From NCBI GenBank assembly GCA_032622095.1, contig CP136066.1, positions 106,785,319-106,849,318 on the forward strand: a DNA stretch of 64,000 nt, written 5' to 3'. Position 1 is the first letter of the stretch; each line of letters starts with the position of its first letter. The notes below the pieces were generated by a model that did no database searches, had not been told where the DNA came from, and saw only the letters and a program-made list of their open reading frames with translations. The translations under genes and the position numbers were made by a program. Below, piece by piece: positions 35,044 through 46,140 of the stretch. The DNA is from Siphonodentalium dalli. Its lineage: Eukaryota > Mollusca > Scaphopoda > Gadilida > Siphonodentaliidae.

Positions 35044-37402
35044 TTAAAATCCTTTATCTATCAAATATTTCGCAACCAGTTCTAGATGTGGTCCTTTGAA
35101 ATGTATTGTTCTGGTCACTTCATGAACTTGGCTCTTAACTTCTGTTTCCAGATTATTTTCCAGATGTTTCCGTAGATCATTTTCCAAGGCCTGCAGAACA
35201 TAAGTAGAAAATTCGGTAGCAGTAGAATTTTACCAGAAAGAAACATTGCAGGACTACTCCAATAGTTTTCTGTGATATAATATGACTACACATACCAATG
35301 TGCTGTGTATTTATTTCTTTTTTAAATTGACAATGATTTTGTCGTACTTATAATGATAATTGTACATATTTTGGTTCCAGAAACCAACTATATAATACTC
35401 AAGAATTGATCTCTGTATTGTATAATTTCCACCTGAAAGCTCATCTCTTCTAACTACAACATAACAAATGACGACACTATTAAACAACGACTCCACTTCC
35501 TTATACCTTGTGCAAGATTTTTCAGTTTTTCACAGCTTATTTCTGTTATATCTCAGTCAGTATTAGTAATAACCATTCCAATGATACCATGTCTGTCTTC
35601 AGTATTGCATGATTTTAATTAAATTCGACTGAGCTGAACTGAATTACAGCTCCTTCACAAGCTATTTTCATGCTTGAATCGATATCCAACTCATCAGAGT
35701 ATGGTTCTCTCCTAATTATAAACCACAGTATAATACCTACCCAAATGTCACCCTCGATCTTTTTTAACTTCACCATCATATGACCATTTGGTGCTGTCAG
35801 GTAGTAAATTGGCAACATGTGGTTTCTTGTCCGATTGATGAAGTACTTGCTATCCGGACCAACTGGAAGGAAAGTTAACAAATATATATAATAATCTGAT
35901 ATAGATAACTAAAAATTTATCTATAAATATAAAGCAAGTTCTTGAATGGGTTGATCAGGTTTGTGCTATTGAAATTGTCAAAACTTGTATAGAGTTATCA
36001 ACCTTAATATATATTAGTTTGTTTATGGAGCAGATAAATCAAAGATTCACATTTAAAATAATTCGAACACCCAGAAGTGTATATTATTTATTTGATTCTT
36101 TGAACAGGAGCATGCACGAATACCCAATACATTGACAAAATGAGAATTGGATATCTAAAGATAATTAGTTTAGCATCTAGCGATCACGCCCCTTGCCAAT
36201 GCAAAATTACAAATGTATGCAGTCAGTGACCGATCACCATCACAGTTTTCGAAGCACAGAATTTCTGTAACGCACATCAGTTCTGAACGGAATACAACCA
36301 AAATTGCCTACTTGGCAACTTTGTGCTTCAAGTTTTGTTGATTACATGAGCTTTGTGATGTGTTATTTAGATGCAAACACAAGATGACACAAAGATATTG
36401 GAATCAGAGGACAGATTAGGCGTCGATCTCGAATCGGGTGGCCGATATTCGCAGGCCCCCATGTGTTTTGTCAAAATCAGACTTAAAAGCATTGTCTCTC
36501 ATATACCTGCAGCGAGATGTACGAAGCTTGTGTATTATACTCATGTGTATATCCATGACATATACTCAAGCAATGCACACGTGAAGTATTGCTTGTGCAT
36601 TGAGCCATTGTGCATGTATCCATATACCGCTGGCCATATACTGTCTGCTACACGTATGCCATGATTGGTTGATAAGGTAATCATTTTCTAACATCAGGAG
36701 TTATATTGACATTGAGATTTAACATCTATGTTGCTGTTGGGTCACATTTCATGAAGGTTTGTCAATGGTGATGATAGGAGCCTGTTTCTTACCTCGGACC
36801 CAACCTGAGCTGAACACACGCACAGTTCCCATTGTTTTTTGCTTTCGAAATTTTGATTTCTGGTATAATAGTTACATAGACCATACAGTCAATGAAAACA
36901 TCTACGTTCTAATCTCAGAGTCACAGCGTACAGATCTATAAGACGATGATTGTGTTATCATTTGATATGGACGACTGATCACCAAAAATCGCGACATGAG
37001 GATACACCAGCTATGTCTTGTCATTACAAAAGAACAAACAAGTTTTTCTTGTGTATATCCCCTGGATACACATGTCTATAATACACAAGCTTCTTACATC
37101 TTGCCGCTATTGTATATTGGTATACAAAGTTATTTGGTATTTTCCCGATCGGTCTGTGAATAATGCTGTAAATAATAAGTTTGGCCCATCACAGAATCTA
37201 AAAGTAGGCCTGCTCCTTTAATTAATTAAATACCTTTTTGTGGGACCCATCCAGATGCAGTCGGACCTTCAATATTCTCTGGAACTGGTGGAATTATGCT
37301 GTTGGGAAGATATCTCTGTGCATATTTGAAATCTTCATGTGAAATCTCATAATCAGTGTATTCTTCATCAGGTGCAAGTTCTTTGTAAGGTCCAAAGTCA
37401 TC
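35044..37402 (-). CDS. MRPL49: Mitochondrial ribosomal protein L49 (mL49), 5' exon not located
   Basis: Large-subunit protein of the mitochondrial ribosome. Minus-strand exons in transcription order: 37402-37234 (169 bp), 35862-35741 (122 bp), 35190-35044 (147 bp with stop), all with AG/GT borders and matching phases. They encode about 145 residues. Diagnostic stretches are RYLPNSIIPPVPENIEGPTA with SGWVPQ, then KYFINRTRNHMLPIYYLTA with KKIEGDIW, then VHEVTRTIHFKGPHLELVAK and the end YLIDKGF. These parallel the family's PTPSGW, YFVRRSRMHNIPVY, KVEGDIW and ...EKGF signatures. Human MRPL49 is 166 aa, so roughly 20-40 residues with the mitochondrial targeting peptide are missing. The first exon shown starts in phase 0 at an AG acceptor, so its upstream exon must end on a codon boundary. 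Confidence 0.93.
35863..37233. other. MRPL49 intron, no further feature
   Basis: About 1.4 kb of intron. A 97-codon plus-strand frame at 36371-36664 has no recognisable family and is probably chance. Confidence 0.5.
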
Positions 37403-37456
37403 CTGAATAATAGTAAATGAACCTAAGTGGTATAGACTGAAACAAAGACATTAACT

Positions 37457-37721
37457 TAACCCTTCCATGACTGGAGCTTCCTGAAATATTGCAAAAAACC
37501 TTGTGCATATGCATTCTCTAATATATGCGAGTCTCCCATAGGGAGCCTTGCATATATATATATGAGAATACATTGGCCTAACAATATTTACATTGATATT
37601 GTAAGCCAGTGCATTCTCTTATATATGCAAGGCTCCCTATGAGAGACTCATATATAAGAGAATGCACTGGCACAGGATCTTTAATGCTGCACCAGTGCAG
37701 CTCCCGTCATGAAGAGGTCAA
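37457..37721. mobile_element. Double-palindrome MITE (family A) upstream of an MRPL49 exon
   Basis: Left TTAA at 37457-37460 with cccttccatgactggagct; the right end 'cccgtcatgaagaggtcaa' has a mutated TTAA. Two palindromes with tctcccatagggag and ctccctatgagag centres. It begins 55 bp from the acceptor side of the MRPL49 exon, so it lies in that gene's first intron. Confidence 0.83.
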
Positions 37722-37732
37722 AGGCATTCACA

Positions 37733-38000
37733 GTGGGTATTGCTGTTAAAATAGTCACATCCGTTAAAACCGCCATAAACAGAAAGAATATTAAAATATA
37801 TACAAACCTTGTTCTTATACCAATCAAAATATTATGTAAATAGTATGGATGTTAAGTTTGTGCGCTTTGTTATGTAAACAAAACCAAAAATGTTACAGAA
37901 CCTGGCTTTTGTTTACATAAAACAGCACACAAACTTGACATAACATTCTTTCTGTTTATGGAATTTTTAAAGGGTGTGACTATTTTAACAGCATTCCCAC
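37733..38000. mobile_element. Foldback element, 12 bp from the preceding MITE
   Basis: Outer arms 'tgctgttaaaatagtcacat' / 'gtgactattttaacagca', with a second inner inverted pair 'gttatgtaaacaaaacc' / 'ggcttttgtttacataa'. A relative of the inner arm recurs at about 63780-63840. No ORF. Confidence 0.78.
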
Positions 38001-38312
38001 GCGAAGGCCACCCATGCCTTTAAACAAAAGACATTGAAGGCAGAGTTGTGAGGGGGATACATTATGATATGACTATATTTCATCATTTGCACCTATATCA
38101 CCATCATTTGTGATAGTTTTCTGATAGAATGGATCATGATCCAGATCAGATCATGATAATGAATTATTTTGTTTGGACCAGTAACTGTTTTGGCCTTAGC
38201 TCGAATGAGCTATTTAGCTAATTTGGCATCCCACTATCTCATTCTCAATTAGTCATTATCTGTCATCAGTGTCATGGCTAGCCTATATATGTAGAATAAA
38301 ATTTTATTCTCA

Positions 38313-39165
38313 GGCCTAAAAAAAAGAAGACATTTGTTTCCGCTAACCCGACCGACCCTATTTAAAAGCACTGAGTCTAAACTTTTTATTGCGATTGAAA
38401 AACTGACTTAAAAAAAATAATGGTATCTGTGAATGTTTCACGCATTTAACAGAGATAAAAGCACGGCGGTCGCTTCCGGTGGAAATACCCACATACTATA
38501 GATACGTATCTCCCATTGCCGGAAAACAGTCGGTGCTTTGGAAAGTAAACATAATTCACACCACAACAACAGCAACAATGGCTACCTCCGTAGGCCAGCA
38601 CGTTGTTGTGGCTATTTATCTGGACTAATGTGTCCACTGCGGAAGCAAAAAAGAGATCAGATCGATAGACAACGAAGACAAAATTGAAGAACTTCTTTTT
38701 AATCCACCCGGATAAGACTGACTTCAGTAAGGTTAAAGTGAGGTGCCGTACATCGGCTGAGTCAGCGCCGTTCGTCATAAATGTTGAAATGAAAGTTAAG
38801 GAGTTGTCAGCATTCAACATAAACCATATCGAGTTTGTTTGCGGTGATAGAGAGATCATGGAAGAACAGATCGAACATGATACTATGGAAATCACCACAC
38901 AGCGGAATCCATTTGATATTCTTTTGAAGAAAGAAATATATATCATATGTAACTTTGAATCTGAGTTTCTTGTTTCTATATTCCATGGGTTGACCACCTT
39001 GAGACTAAGAAGTCCATAATGTGGGCTCATATCAAGTATTATACACGTATTGTTAAAAAATATAGAAAAATACAAATATTTAATAAAAAAAAGTTTTGCC
39101 TGCCTACCGTCCCTATTTTTTTCCAGCTCGTTAGCGGAAACAAACGTCTTTTTTGTTATGCCTCA
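38313..39165. mobile_element. TIR element enclosing a gene fragment
   Basis: Left end 'aagacatttgtttccgctaa' (about 38333) is inverted at 'ttagcggaaacaaacgtctt' (about 39131), within ends ggcctaaaaaaaa / ttttttgttatgcctc. The roughly 850-bp interior contains the disrupted coding fragment at 38578-39019 rather than a transposase. The target duplication is not clear. Confidence 0.6.
38578..39019 (+). pseudogene. Disrupted gene fragment of unknown family
   Basis: An ATG at 38578 opens MATSVGQHVVVAIYLD, then a single TAA, then in the same frame CVHCGSKKEIRSIDNEDKIE through LLFNP. One base is lost near 38700-38712, and the frame continues as DKTDFSKVKVRCRTSAESAP to a stop near 39019. Sequence before the ATG has CTTCCGG and looks like a 5' leader. 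One stop plus one frameshift suggests a pseudogene; sequencing error could explain either break. I do not recognise the protein. It lies inside a TIR element, so capture of a host exon is a reasonable inference. The 209-codon minus-strand frame over it is its shadow. Confidence 0.5.
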
Positions 39166-39297
39166 TCAGTGAGCGCCTCGAATAAATTTTTACACTCCAA
39201 CCCCTTTTTGCTGCCTCACAACACTTCATATCATTATATTCAAAACTGCTATGTACTTTATACATTAAACTCTCTTGTCTCAAATGTTCTACATGTA

Positions 39298-39430
39298 CAG
39301 TAATGCTGTAACTAATCGACTCCTTAACCACAGCAGAATTATGGGTAACTTTTCAGGATTTAGTCAGAAATATGGCTCGTTGCCATTCATCGGAAAGCTC
39401 TCGGGGAGTCGATTACTTACAGCATTACTG
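39298..39430. mobile_element. Family B MITE, internally deleted, TA-flanked
   Basis: TA at 39296-39297 and 39431-39432. It has the complete left arm ('cagtaatgctgtaactaatc' onward) but jumps from aaagctctcgg to the last ~28 bp of the right arm. It shows how long palindromes lose one arm. Confidence 0.82.
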
Positions 39431-39509
39431 TAAACTGTCAAGTCATCAAATAAAATCTAATCTAATCAGCTTATCATTCTGTGCCCAACCTGTCGGGGTC
39501 ATGTCTCTG

Positions 39510-39590
39510 TTCGGAAGGTTCTCTTTTCAGAACGTTCACTACTGCGAAGGTTCACTATTCCGAAGGTTCTCTATTCCGAAGGTATTTCTA
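39510..39590. repeat. Short minisatellite
   Basis: Four to five degenerate copies of a ~17-bp unit, 'attccgaaggttctct'. No other feature. Confidence 0.6.
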
Positions 39591-40039
39591 ATTCTATTAT
39601 AAACGAGGAGTCTCAGGTCCATTCCTTTTCGGCGGTTTGCATTACAAACATACATATACGCCATCTTAGTATGGATGTACATTGTACTTGCATGTATGAC
39701 TCTTGACAGTCTTGTGTGGGCTAACGAAAATAGGTAGGCCTATTGAGATATAACGTCATATATGTAATAACATTAAACATGTTATGGGAACCCACGAAAA
39801 CACAATATTGAGCGACCACCAAGACGGCGTAGGAAGTGGAGGATTTTGGAGGTAAGAATACACAACTAAGGGAAGATTAGATTACAAGGTGTGTTATAAC
39901 TCTAAATCAGTAAGCCAACTGCATGGAACACCATAATCATAACGTACTGCATTATAAATGTGGAATATAAGTTATTATAATATAACTGACTCTGGCGACT
40001 CGTATATATTGATATTTCTGTATCTGTAGTTGTTACGTC

Positions 40040-41469
40040 CTAGTGACCAAGGCTGGCTTTTTACAGGACGGGATCAAATTGTTCCAGGAATTTTTTTTGC
40101 CGAACCCGTGACTTCTTCGCCACGGTAGGGATCTTTAACGTGCGCACATTGTTGCACACGGGACAGCCATTAGTGTCGGCTCCCGATCCAACGGTGTGCC
40201 AAGTGTAGTGTCATCCCTGGTCATGACATTACGAGAGGAGCAGAGGTACGAAGTTAGTCCAGTGACGCATTTTTTCAAATTTTGTCTGAGACTCTTTGGC
40301 TTCTGGAATCTTTCTCAGATCACTGATCGTGGCATCGATGATTGATTTGTGATGCCCATGGTACTGGGAATGCAGATGGCGACACAAAGTCCGACCGATA
40401 TTTTGTCGGATTTGAACCCTCGACCGTGTCGAAGGTGTAGCTCAGAGGTCGGCCCACAACAGGTCGGGCACAGGTGCCAAATGAGCTAAATAGCTCATTT
40501 GAGCTCACATAGCTAAATCGAGCTAAATTTTTAATGTGATTTAAGTCCATTTCCTCAGTTCAACACATGCATCAAATTATCGCATTGCGAATTTACATTC
40601 ATTAGTTAGACCCCATGTCAAGCTTCTCAGAAACTCCTTCCGTACAAGTAATTAAAACAGCAGTGGCGTGATCAAAGGCAATTTGATTAACACTTTTAGG
40701 AGAATGATTAAACCTCTTTTTGAACATTCAAATTGTGTTTATAAAACTGCTGCTTCTGCATATTAATTTACCTGGAATATATTTCTGAAGGTTAAGGACA
40801 CAAGGTTACAATGTCTTGTCTGACTGGATAAACCATGGGCATAGATTTACGATATATCATTTGCCGAACGTACACTGATCTGCCATTAAGAGAAGAAAAA
40901 ATACGGAAGCGCGAGTGGTCAGTACATTTATATTTTACACATCGGTTACTGTGTCTTCTATTGTGTCGATGTGGTAAAAGCGCGTGGCTTTCCGTATCTT
41001 CCAACCAGTGAAATTCAATTAAAATCATGCTTATAAACACATAGACGGAGCCTGTTTTGAGCAGCCAATCAGAACGTTTGTTTCATTTTATCTTAGGATA
41101 AGCTTAGACACAGCGGAGCGAATCCGACACAGCACGATTTGCCGACCGAAAAGTCAATTTAAAACTATTTTCTCTCACGAATTTTAATGAAAACATATGG
41201 ATAAATCCTTAAGCAAATGTCACGTAAAAGATATCAAGACTGTTGTGAGTAGATGAGCACACGATGTATTTGTGAAGCTCAATACTAGGTTGGTCCAGTA
41301 GAAATAAATTCGCAATGCGATAATTTGATGCACGCGTTGAACTGAGGAAATGGGCTTAAATCACATTAAAAATTTAGCTCGATTTAGCTATTTGAGCTCA
41401 TATGAGCTATTTAGCTCATTTGGCACCTGTGCCCGACCTGCACAAACCAACTGAGCTATCCGCTCCTCT
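40040..41469 (-). mobile_element. tRNA-derived SINE, split by a later transposon
   Basis: On the minus strand a tRNA-like head starts near 41466 with ggagcggatagctcagttgg (A box). It is interrupted by 40461-41439 and resumes with the B box gggttcaaatcc at 40419-40408. The body has a conserved-looking segment, 'cacggtagggatctttaacg' on +, like the central domain of mollusc SINEs (possibly the Nin-DC class; not certain). The tail end near 40040 is approximate. It is not a functional tRNA gene, since the head is split and no 3' acceptor stem follows. Confidence 0.72.
40461..41439. mobile_element. hAT-type element inserted in the SINE head
   Basis: Ends aggtcgggcacaggtgcc / ggcacctgtgcccgacct, with arms of over 100 bp rich in 'gagctaaatagctcat'. 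Flanking 8-mers cccacaac and gcacaaac agree at 6 of 8 positions, consistent with an aged hAT duplication. No transposase. A fragment with the same subterminal motif lies near 38200-38250. Confidence 0.8.
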
Positions 41470-41639
41470 AGATCCATTGGATCTTAGTATCATGGCTTAC
41501 GCCAGCTAAGATCCATCTTGCCCTTTAAACAACATAGGCGGCTATAATTCCTATAAAAGTTACAATTATGACCAACGCATATGTATTTATCAACTAAATA
41601 CTAATACCAGTGTGAAACCATCCACTCACCTACGTGTCA

Positions 41640-41885
41640 TTTATCCTTAAAATCCGTCAAATAACAGAACGTAAACACAGACATTGCACGCGTTCCTGAA
41701 TACCCGTGGAAAATCCAAACTATCTACAATTAGGTCGAGTTTAACTACACTCTGTGCATGCGTGACCTTTGGTCTACTAGCCTCACTACAACAAAATCCA
41801 TGAAAACTGTCACATGTGCCGTGCACGTTTGTCATGTGATATTTAGGACCTCCTACTTTTCGTGCCTCCGCCATTTGCAACATGT
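41640..41885 (-). promoter_or_regulatory. Possible MRPL49 first-exon/promoter region
   Basis: On the minus strand an ATG context gcaaatggcggaggc is followed by a 75-codon open frame, then several other ATGs. An internal start (ATGGATTTTG...) would give a short Arg-rich peptide and could end in phase 0 before GTGTAG, a weak donor. Position and orientation suit the missing MRPL49 5' exon, but no junction is convincing. Confidence 0.2.
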
Positions 41886-42291
41886 GTTTTCAGGATTGGA
41901 TTTTTGGATTAAATAATTACGGAATTATACACACGTTCTGGTAGGTGTCAGAGCTAATATAAACTGCAATAATGTTAACATTAATGACCATGTTAGTTGA
42001 TTCTTAAAATTAAGTGTATTTAAAAACATTAGCTAGTCGCCTAAGAATATCGGCTCCACGACCTGTAATAGGCTGTATGGCGTAAGCCATACTAAAAGGT
42101 CGTATTCCAAGACTACCGCTCCTGCTGACATTTGATGTTTCTTCCAAAGACAAGATGTTAGTATGCCCGGACTTAATACTTATTTTGTTTCAGTCATGCA
42201 GTCACCATATTTCCTAGTCCAAAATGTATTATATACATATATAATTGATTGAACGTCCCGTAGATTTTCCACCAGGCGGAAGGTACTAGGT

Positions 42292-43126
42292 AGCTCGAAC
42301 AGGTCAGGGAGAACCCAAAATTGATGTACTACTCTCGGGCTCCAAATAAAAGTGCAGACCCAAATAATAGTGCAGGGGGGAAATTCCCTTGAAAGTTAAT
42401 AAAAGTGCAGACCCATATAATAGTGCAGGGGAACTCTGAGCAAAACATCAACTGTGGTTAAACAAATTATTTTTATAGCAGGTCAAGTATAGGAGTCAAC
42501 ATAGTATGTATCATGTGGTGTTTTGGTATGCGATATACTTGAATATTTACATGCATAAAGTTATTAGTAAGCTCATCATTTTGATATCAGAATCATATAG
42601 AAATCTTGAGTTTGTGCTGATTTCAATTTTCATAGCCTCAAAATTAATAAACGTGCAGACCCAAATAAGCACTGTGCAGGGGGGGAAATTTCCCAAGAAA
42701 ATAATAAACGTGCATGCATGTTTATTTGGAGCCCAAGAGTAAACCTCGATTTGTGTAAAAAACCTAGATCGAGGTTTTTCAAGACCATATGACCACTGGT
42801 GATATAGTGTGGAGTATTTCATCTTACACTTATGGGAGGCGAAATTCACATTTAATAATTAATTGTGCTTTATTGCGCTTAAGCACAATTAATTATTAAA
42901 TGTGAACTTGCCCTCCCATAGGACAGGTGTAAAATGAAATACTCCACATTATACCACTTACACTATAATACTTCCATTAGTATCATATTTGGTTTAGAGT
43001 GTTTCCCCTTATATCATGGGTGTATGTTTTGACTAGTGGTCACATGGTCTCGAAGAACCTCGATCTAGGTTTTTTACACAAATCGAGGTTTAGTACATCG
43101 ATTTTGGGTTCTCACTGACCTGTCGA
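42292..43126. mobile_element. Foldback element carrying a nested TA insertion
   Basis: Outer arms 'gagaacccaaaattgatgta' / 'tacatcgattttgggttctc' continue into 'cctcgatttgtgtaaaaaac' and its complement near 43050-43095. The centre is a hairpin, taattaattgtgctt / aagcacaattaatta, near 42870. The left arm is interrupted by the insert at 42332-42739. Confidence 0.82.
42332..42739. mobile_element. Nested MITE with exact TA duplication
   Basis: Ends ctctcgggctccaaataaa / tttatttggagcccaagag, with TA at 42330-42331 and 42740-42741. Removing it and one TA restores 'gatgtactaaacctcg', exactly the complement of the opposite foldback arm. Inside are repeats of 'aataaaagtgcagaccca' and 'atagtgcaggggg'. 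Confidence 0.88.
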
Positions 43127-43972
43127 AAACTAAACAGTAAACAGGTAAACCTCTCGACTCTAGATGTCTTGCCGTTATTATTAATATTAAGCTTCAAATT
43201 TGAATGAAGGTATTTTCTAAATATGTTCTACTTTCAAAATATTAAACTAACATCCTTGCCAGTGCTTGCACATCTTTGGATTCGTTTTGGTTTGCAGATG
43301 AACCTAAAACTTCTTGCCAGGGTCGAAATCATGGGAGCTGACATTTTGAAAATAAAAATTCGGAATATAAGACGAAACGAAATATTACTGTCTGAATATT
43401 ACAAAATCACTGTTGTGTCAGGCTGTGTTAAATAAATAATAATTTTAAAATACCACACGGTTAATACTTACAAGACAGTTAGTCAAATCATCACGGTATT
43501 CCACTGTACATTGAATTTTTGGCGATTCGAATCACAGTTCACATATAATAAACGGTTCCAGATTTTTAATTTGCCAGTTAGTTTGAAAATTTTCGCACGG
43601 CTTTGCTGACAATTAAAAGCTCACCAATCAATCATTCAAAATCAATGATACATGTATCTGTTCAATCGGGACCATCTGTGTCACAGTCATTGGTGAATCA
43701 CTGGAGTGAACAGTGAATGATTCACTTTAGCACTTGCAGTACCGGTAGCACTAGCAGCCTTCTCAGCTTCTGTAAAGTTCTGAAGTTCAGTAACTTCAAG
43801 TTCAACTGTTCAGTCATCACTCACTGTGTGTAAATGCACAGTAACTGTGGTAAATGGTATTCTAATCCATGTTATGTGAGCGACAGGTTGCGCCTATCCT
43901 CAAAATAATTAGACTTGAAAAACAGGGTGATAGTATCAGTACCCCGGTAATGACTAATGACCGTGGTATTAC

Positions 43973-45377
43973 GCCAGGTAATGGTAGCGGGTCCGTGAAG
44001 ATTCGGCCGAGGGAAGATTCGGCTGGTTGTATATCGGCCGAATTTTCCTAGTTTTAGACCTATTTTGGGGAGGAATTTTAATAGTTTTTTTTATTTATTT
44101 TATGTTTATAATAAAGAAAGTTTATTTGTATGTTTTTCACGAATTATGTGTGGACATATCTTTGTATAATATTTCACATGAATAAATCCAAGTTATTACC
44201 GTACTTTTAATGTTTATGATGTTTTGTGCATGTTTTTTTATGAGATTATTTTATGTTTATAATAAAGAAAGTCTGGTTGTATCTTTTATGAGTTATGTGG
44301 ACATATATTTTTTTAATAGTTTTTACATGGATAAATCGTTATTACATACACATTGTGTGGTAAATCCAAATATCACGTTCGAGCACTATATAAGAAATTA
44401 ATATTAATAAGCATACAAGGCGAATAGTTATAATTATAAAAGAATGTTTGATCGGGCGTTTAGTTTTTCACACTCAGTTCACGTTGGCACTAAGTGTGTT
44501 TGCATAACTGGCGACGGACAGAATTATTCTTTGGATGCTGATATGATATCAGTGAGAAATACTCGCTGTTTATTTGTATGTGTCTCCGAATGGTGTATAT
44601 TTGAACAATCAATGTTCGAACGAACAACCACATAGCTGGTAAATACATTTTAATGGATCACAAAAACTATATTAAGAAAGCTTTTTATTCATACCTTATC
44701 ACATAAAATAGAAATAAGATGATAGGAAACGCTCTTTATACATCGTCAATATTTTGTTTTAACAAAAACGGAACTTCACAAGAGGTAGTAACCAAGATAT
44801 ACAGAATCGACAAGCATAGAAATAGAAACGCTATGCAATAACAGCAGGACATCAGCAAGAAGAAACGGCGATTTTTATAATAAGTAATAAAATGTTTATT
44901 TTCTATTAATGTTATGATTTAAAATAACTTTTTAATAAATGTTTCATAATAAAGTAAGGGTTTGTGATCGTTTCTATAGATATAATATATTCCATGATTT
45001 TAATGTTTAATTATGTGTTTTCAAATAAAGAATAAATGTCAACTTCGTTCAGTTGAAAATTTCAATGTTGATATGTTTGTATTGTCCGTCACACCTTCTA
45101 TCACACCTTCTATATAATTGTTTATTAAAGTATTCGTCTAATAAAGTGTGTTATTACTACAACTGAGTTAATCAAGACCCTTGTAAATGATCCCACAATC
45201 GCTTCAATTAGTTGTTATTGTTACAACTATATTTTCTTTCAGTAAGACAAAGACCAAGCTGTCAACAAGCCACAATCCCTCCACTAATTCACAAGATCAA
45301 TAGACTGGCCGAATCTTCCCGCGACCGAAAAATACTGAGCCGAATCTTCCCGCGACCGAATCTTCCCGTTCCCCTGG
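43973..45377. mobile_element. 1.4 kb element with 'gaagattcgg' ends
   Basis: Left end has gtgaagattcggccgaggga; right end has 'gcgaccgaatcttcccgttc', each repeated two to three times subterminally and inverted. Inside, a ~150-bp segment beginning 'attttatgtttataataaag' is duplicated at about 44097 and 44247. A 63-codon frame at 44444-44635 has no recognisable family. The target duplication is not resolved. Confidence 0.65.
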
Positions 45378-45479
45378 TAGCATACAGTATCAACTTCGAT
45401 ATCGAGACAGTCACTGTGGTGGAGTTATGGTACCATGCTGTTATAATTAATGCCGCGGTCTATTAGCGGATCGTCGCAC

Positions 45480-46107
45480 CAAAAGTTGAAGAAAATAATA
45501 GAGGTGCCACGATTATTGATTTTGATAATCGATAATCGGTCGTAAATAATTGACTATAATCGATTAATCTTACCTAATAACATCAGTGGAAGTATTCCAT
45601 AATATGGCCTATTAGCTGGGTGCTGGTTAACTGCACTGTCGCTGGTTGTTTGAGGCATCGGCTGATGTCATTTTTACATTAATAAAGTGCATCATAAACC
45701 ACTCTTAATGACCAATGAACACAATGTATTCAATATCAGCACAATTCTCGGCGATGTTATGGTTATAATATTTGTGAGTTCATTAGAACGAACGTAGCTA
45801 TTAATTTCAGTGTTATGAATAGCCAAACATACAAACAATATAAACGTAGGAATGCACGACCGATGGCGACTGTTCCTAAAAAAAGTAAAGTATAAGTTTC
45901 ATCAAACTTCGAGAGCATGGATGTGTGCCCCCACCTGCAAATTGCAGGACTCAGAACAAGTTAAGTATTTGATAATATCGAGTTTCATTCAGCATTCACT
46001 TGTAGAGTGACCTGACAGTGACAGGTGAACATTTCAGGCCCTGAAATGTTAATATTATCATGAAGTAATAAATTCAATTCAGCATAGAAATAAGAGTTAA
46101 CAAACAA
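45480..46107. other. Upstream region of LRR1
   Basis: Contains a one-ended repeat with 'gattttgataatcgataatc' near 45520. No TATA box or promoter element can be argued. LRR1 transcription presumably starts shortly before 46108. Confidence 0.4.
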
Positions 46108-46140
46108 ATGTCTTCTCTTCAGCTAATAACCAGTAGAACA

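Noticed and set aside
36371-36664. 97-codon frame in the MRPL49 intron
   Set aside because: No family resemblance and lies within an intron on the opposite strand; likely chance.
38446-39075. 209-codon open frame on the minus strand
   Set aside because: It is antisense to the gene-like fragment at 38578-39019; its composition (Cys, Ser, Phe runs) is that of a reverse-strand shadow.
40405-41466. tRNA gene
   Set aside because: A and B boxes are present but about 1 kb apart and continue into a SINE body; no intact cloverleaf.
41647-41883. Firm call of MRPL49 exon 1
   Set aside because: The peptide does not resemble a targeting sequence and no good donor in phase 0 could be shown; kept only as a weak candidate.
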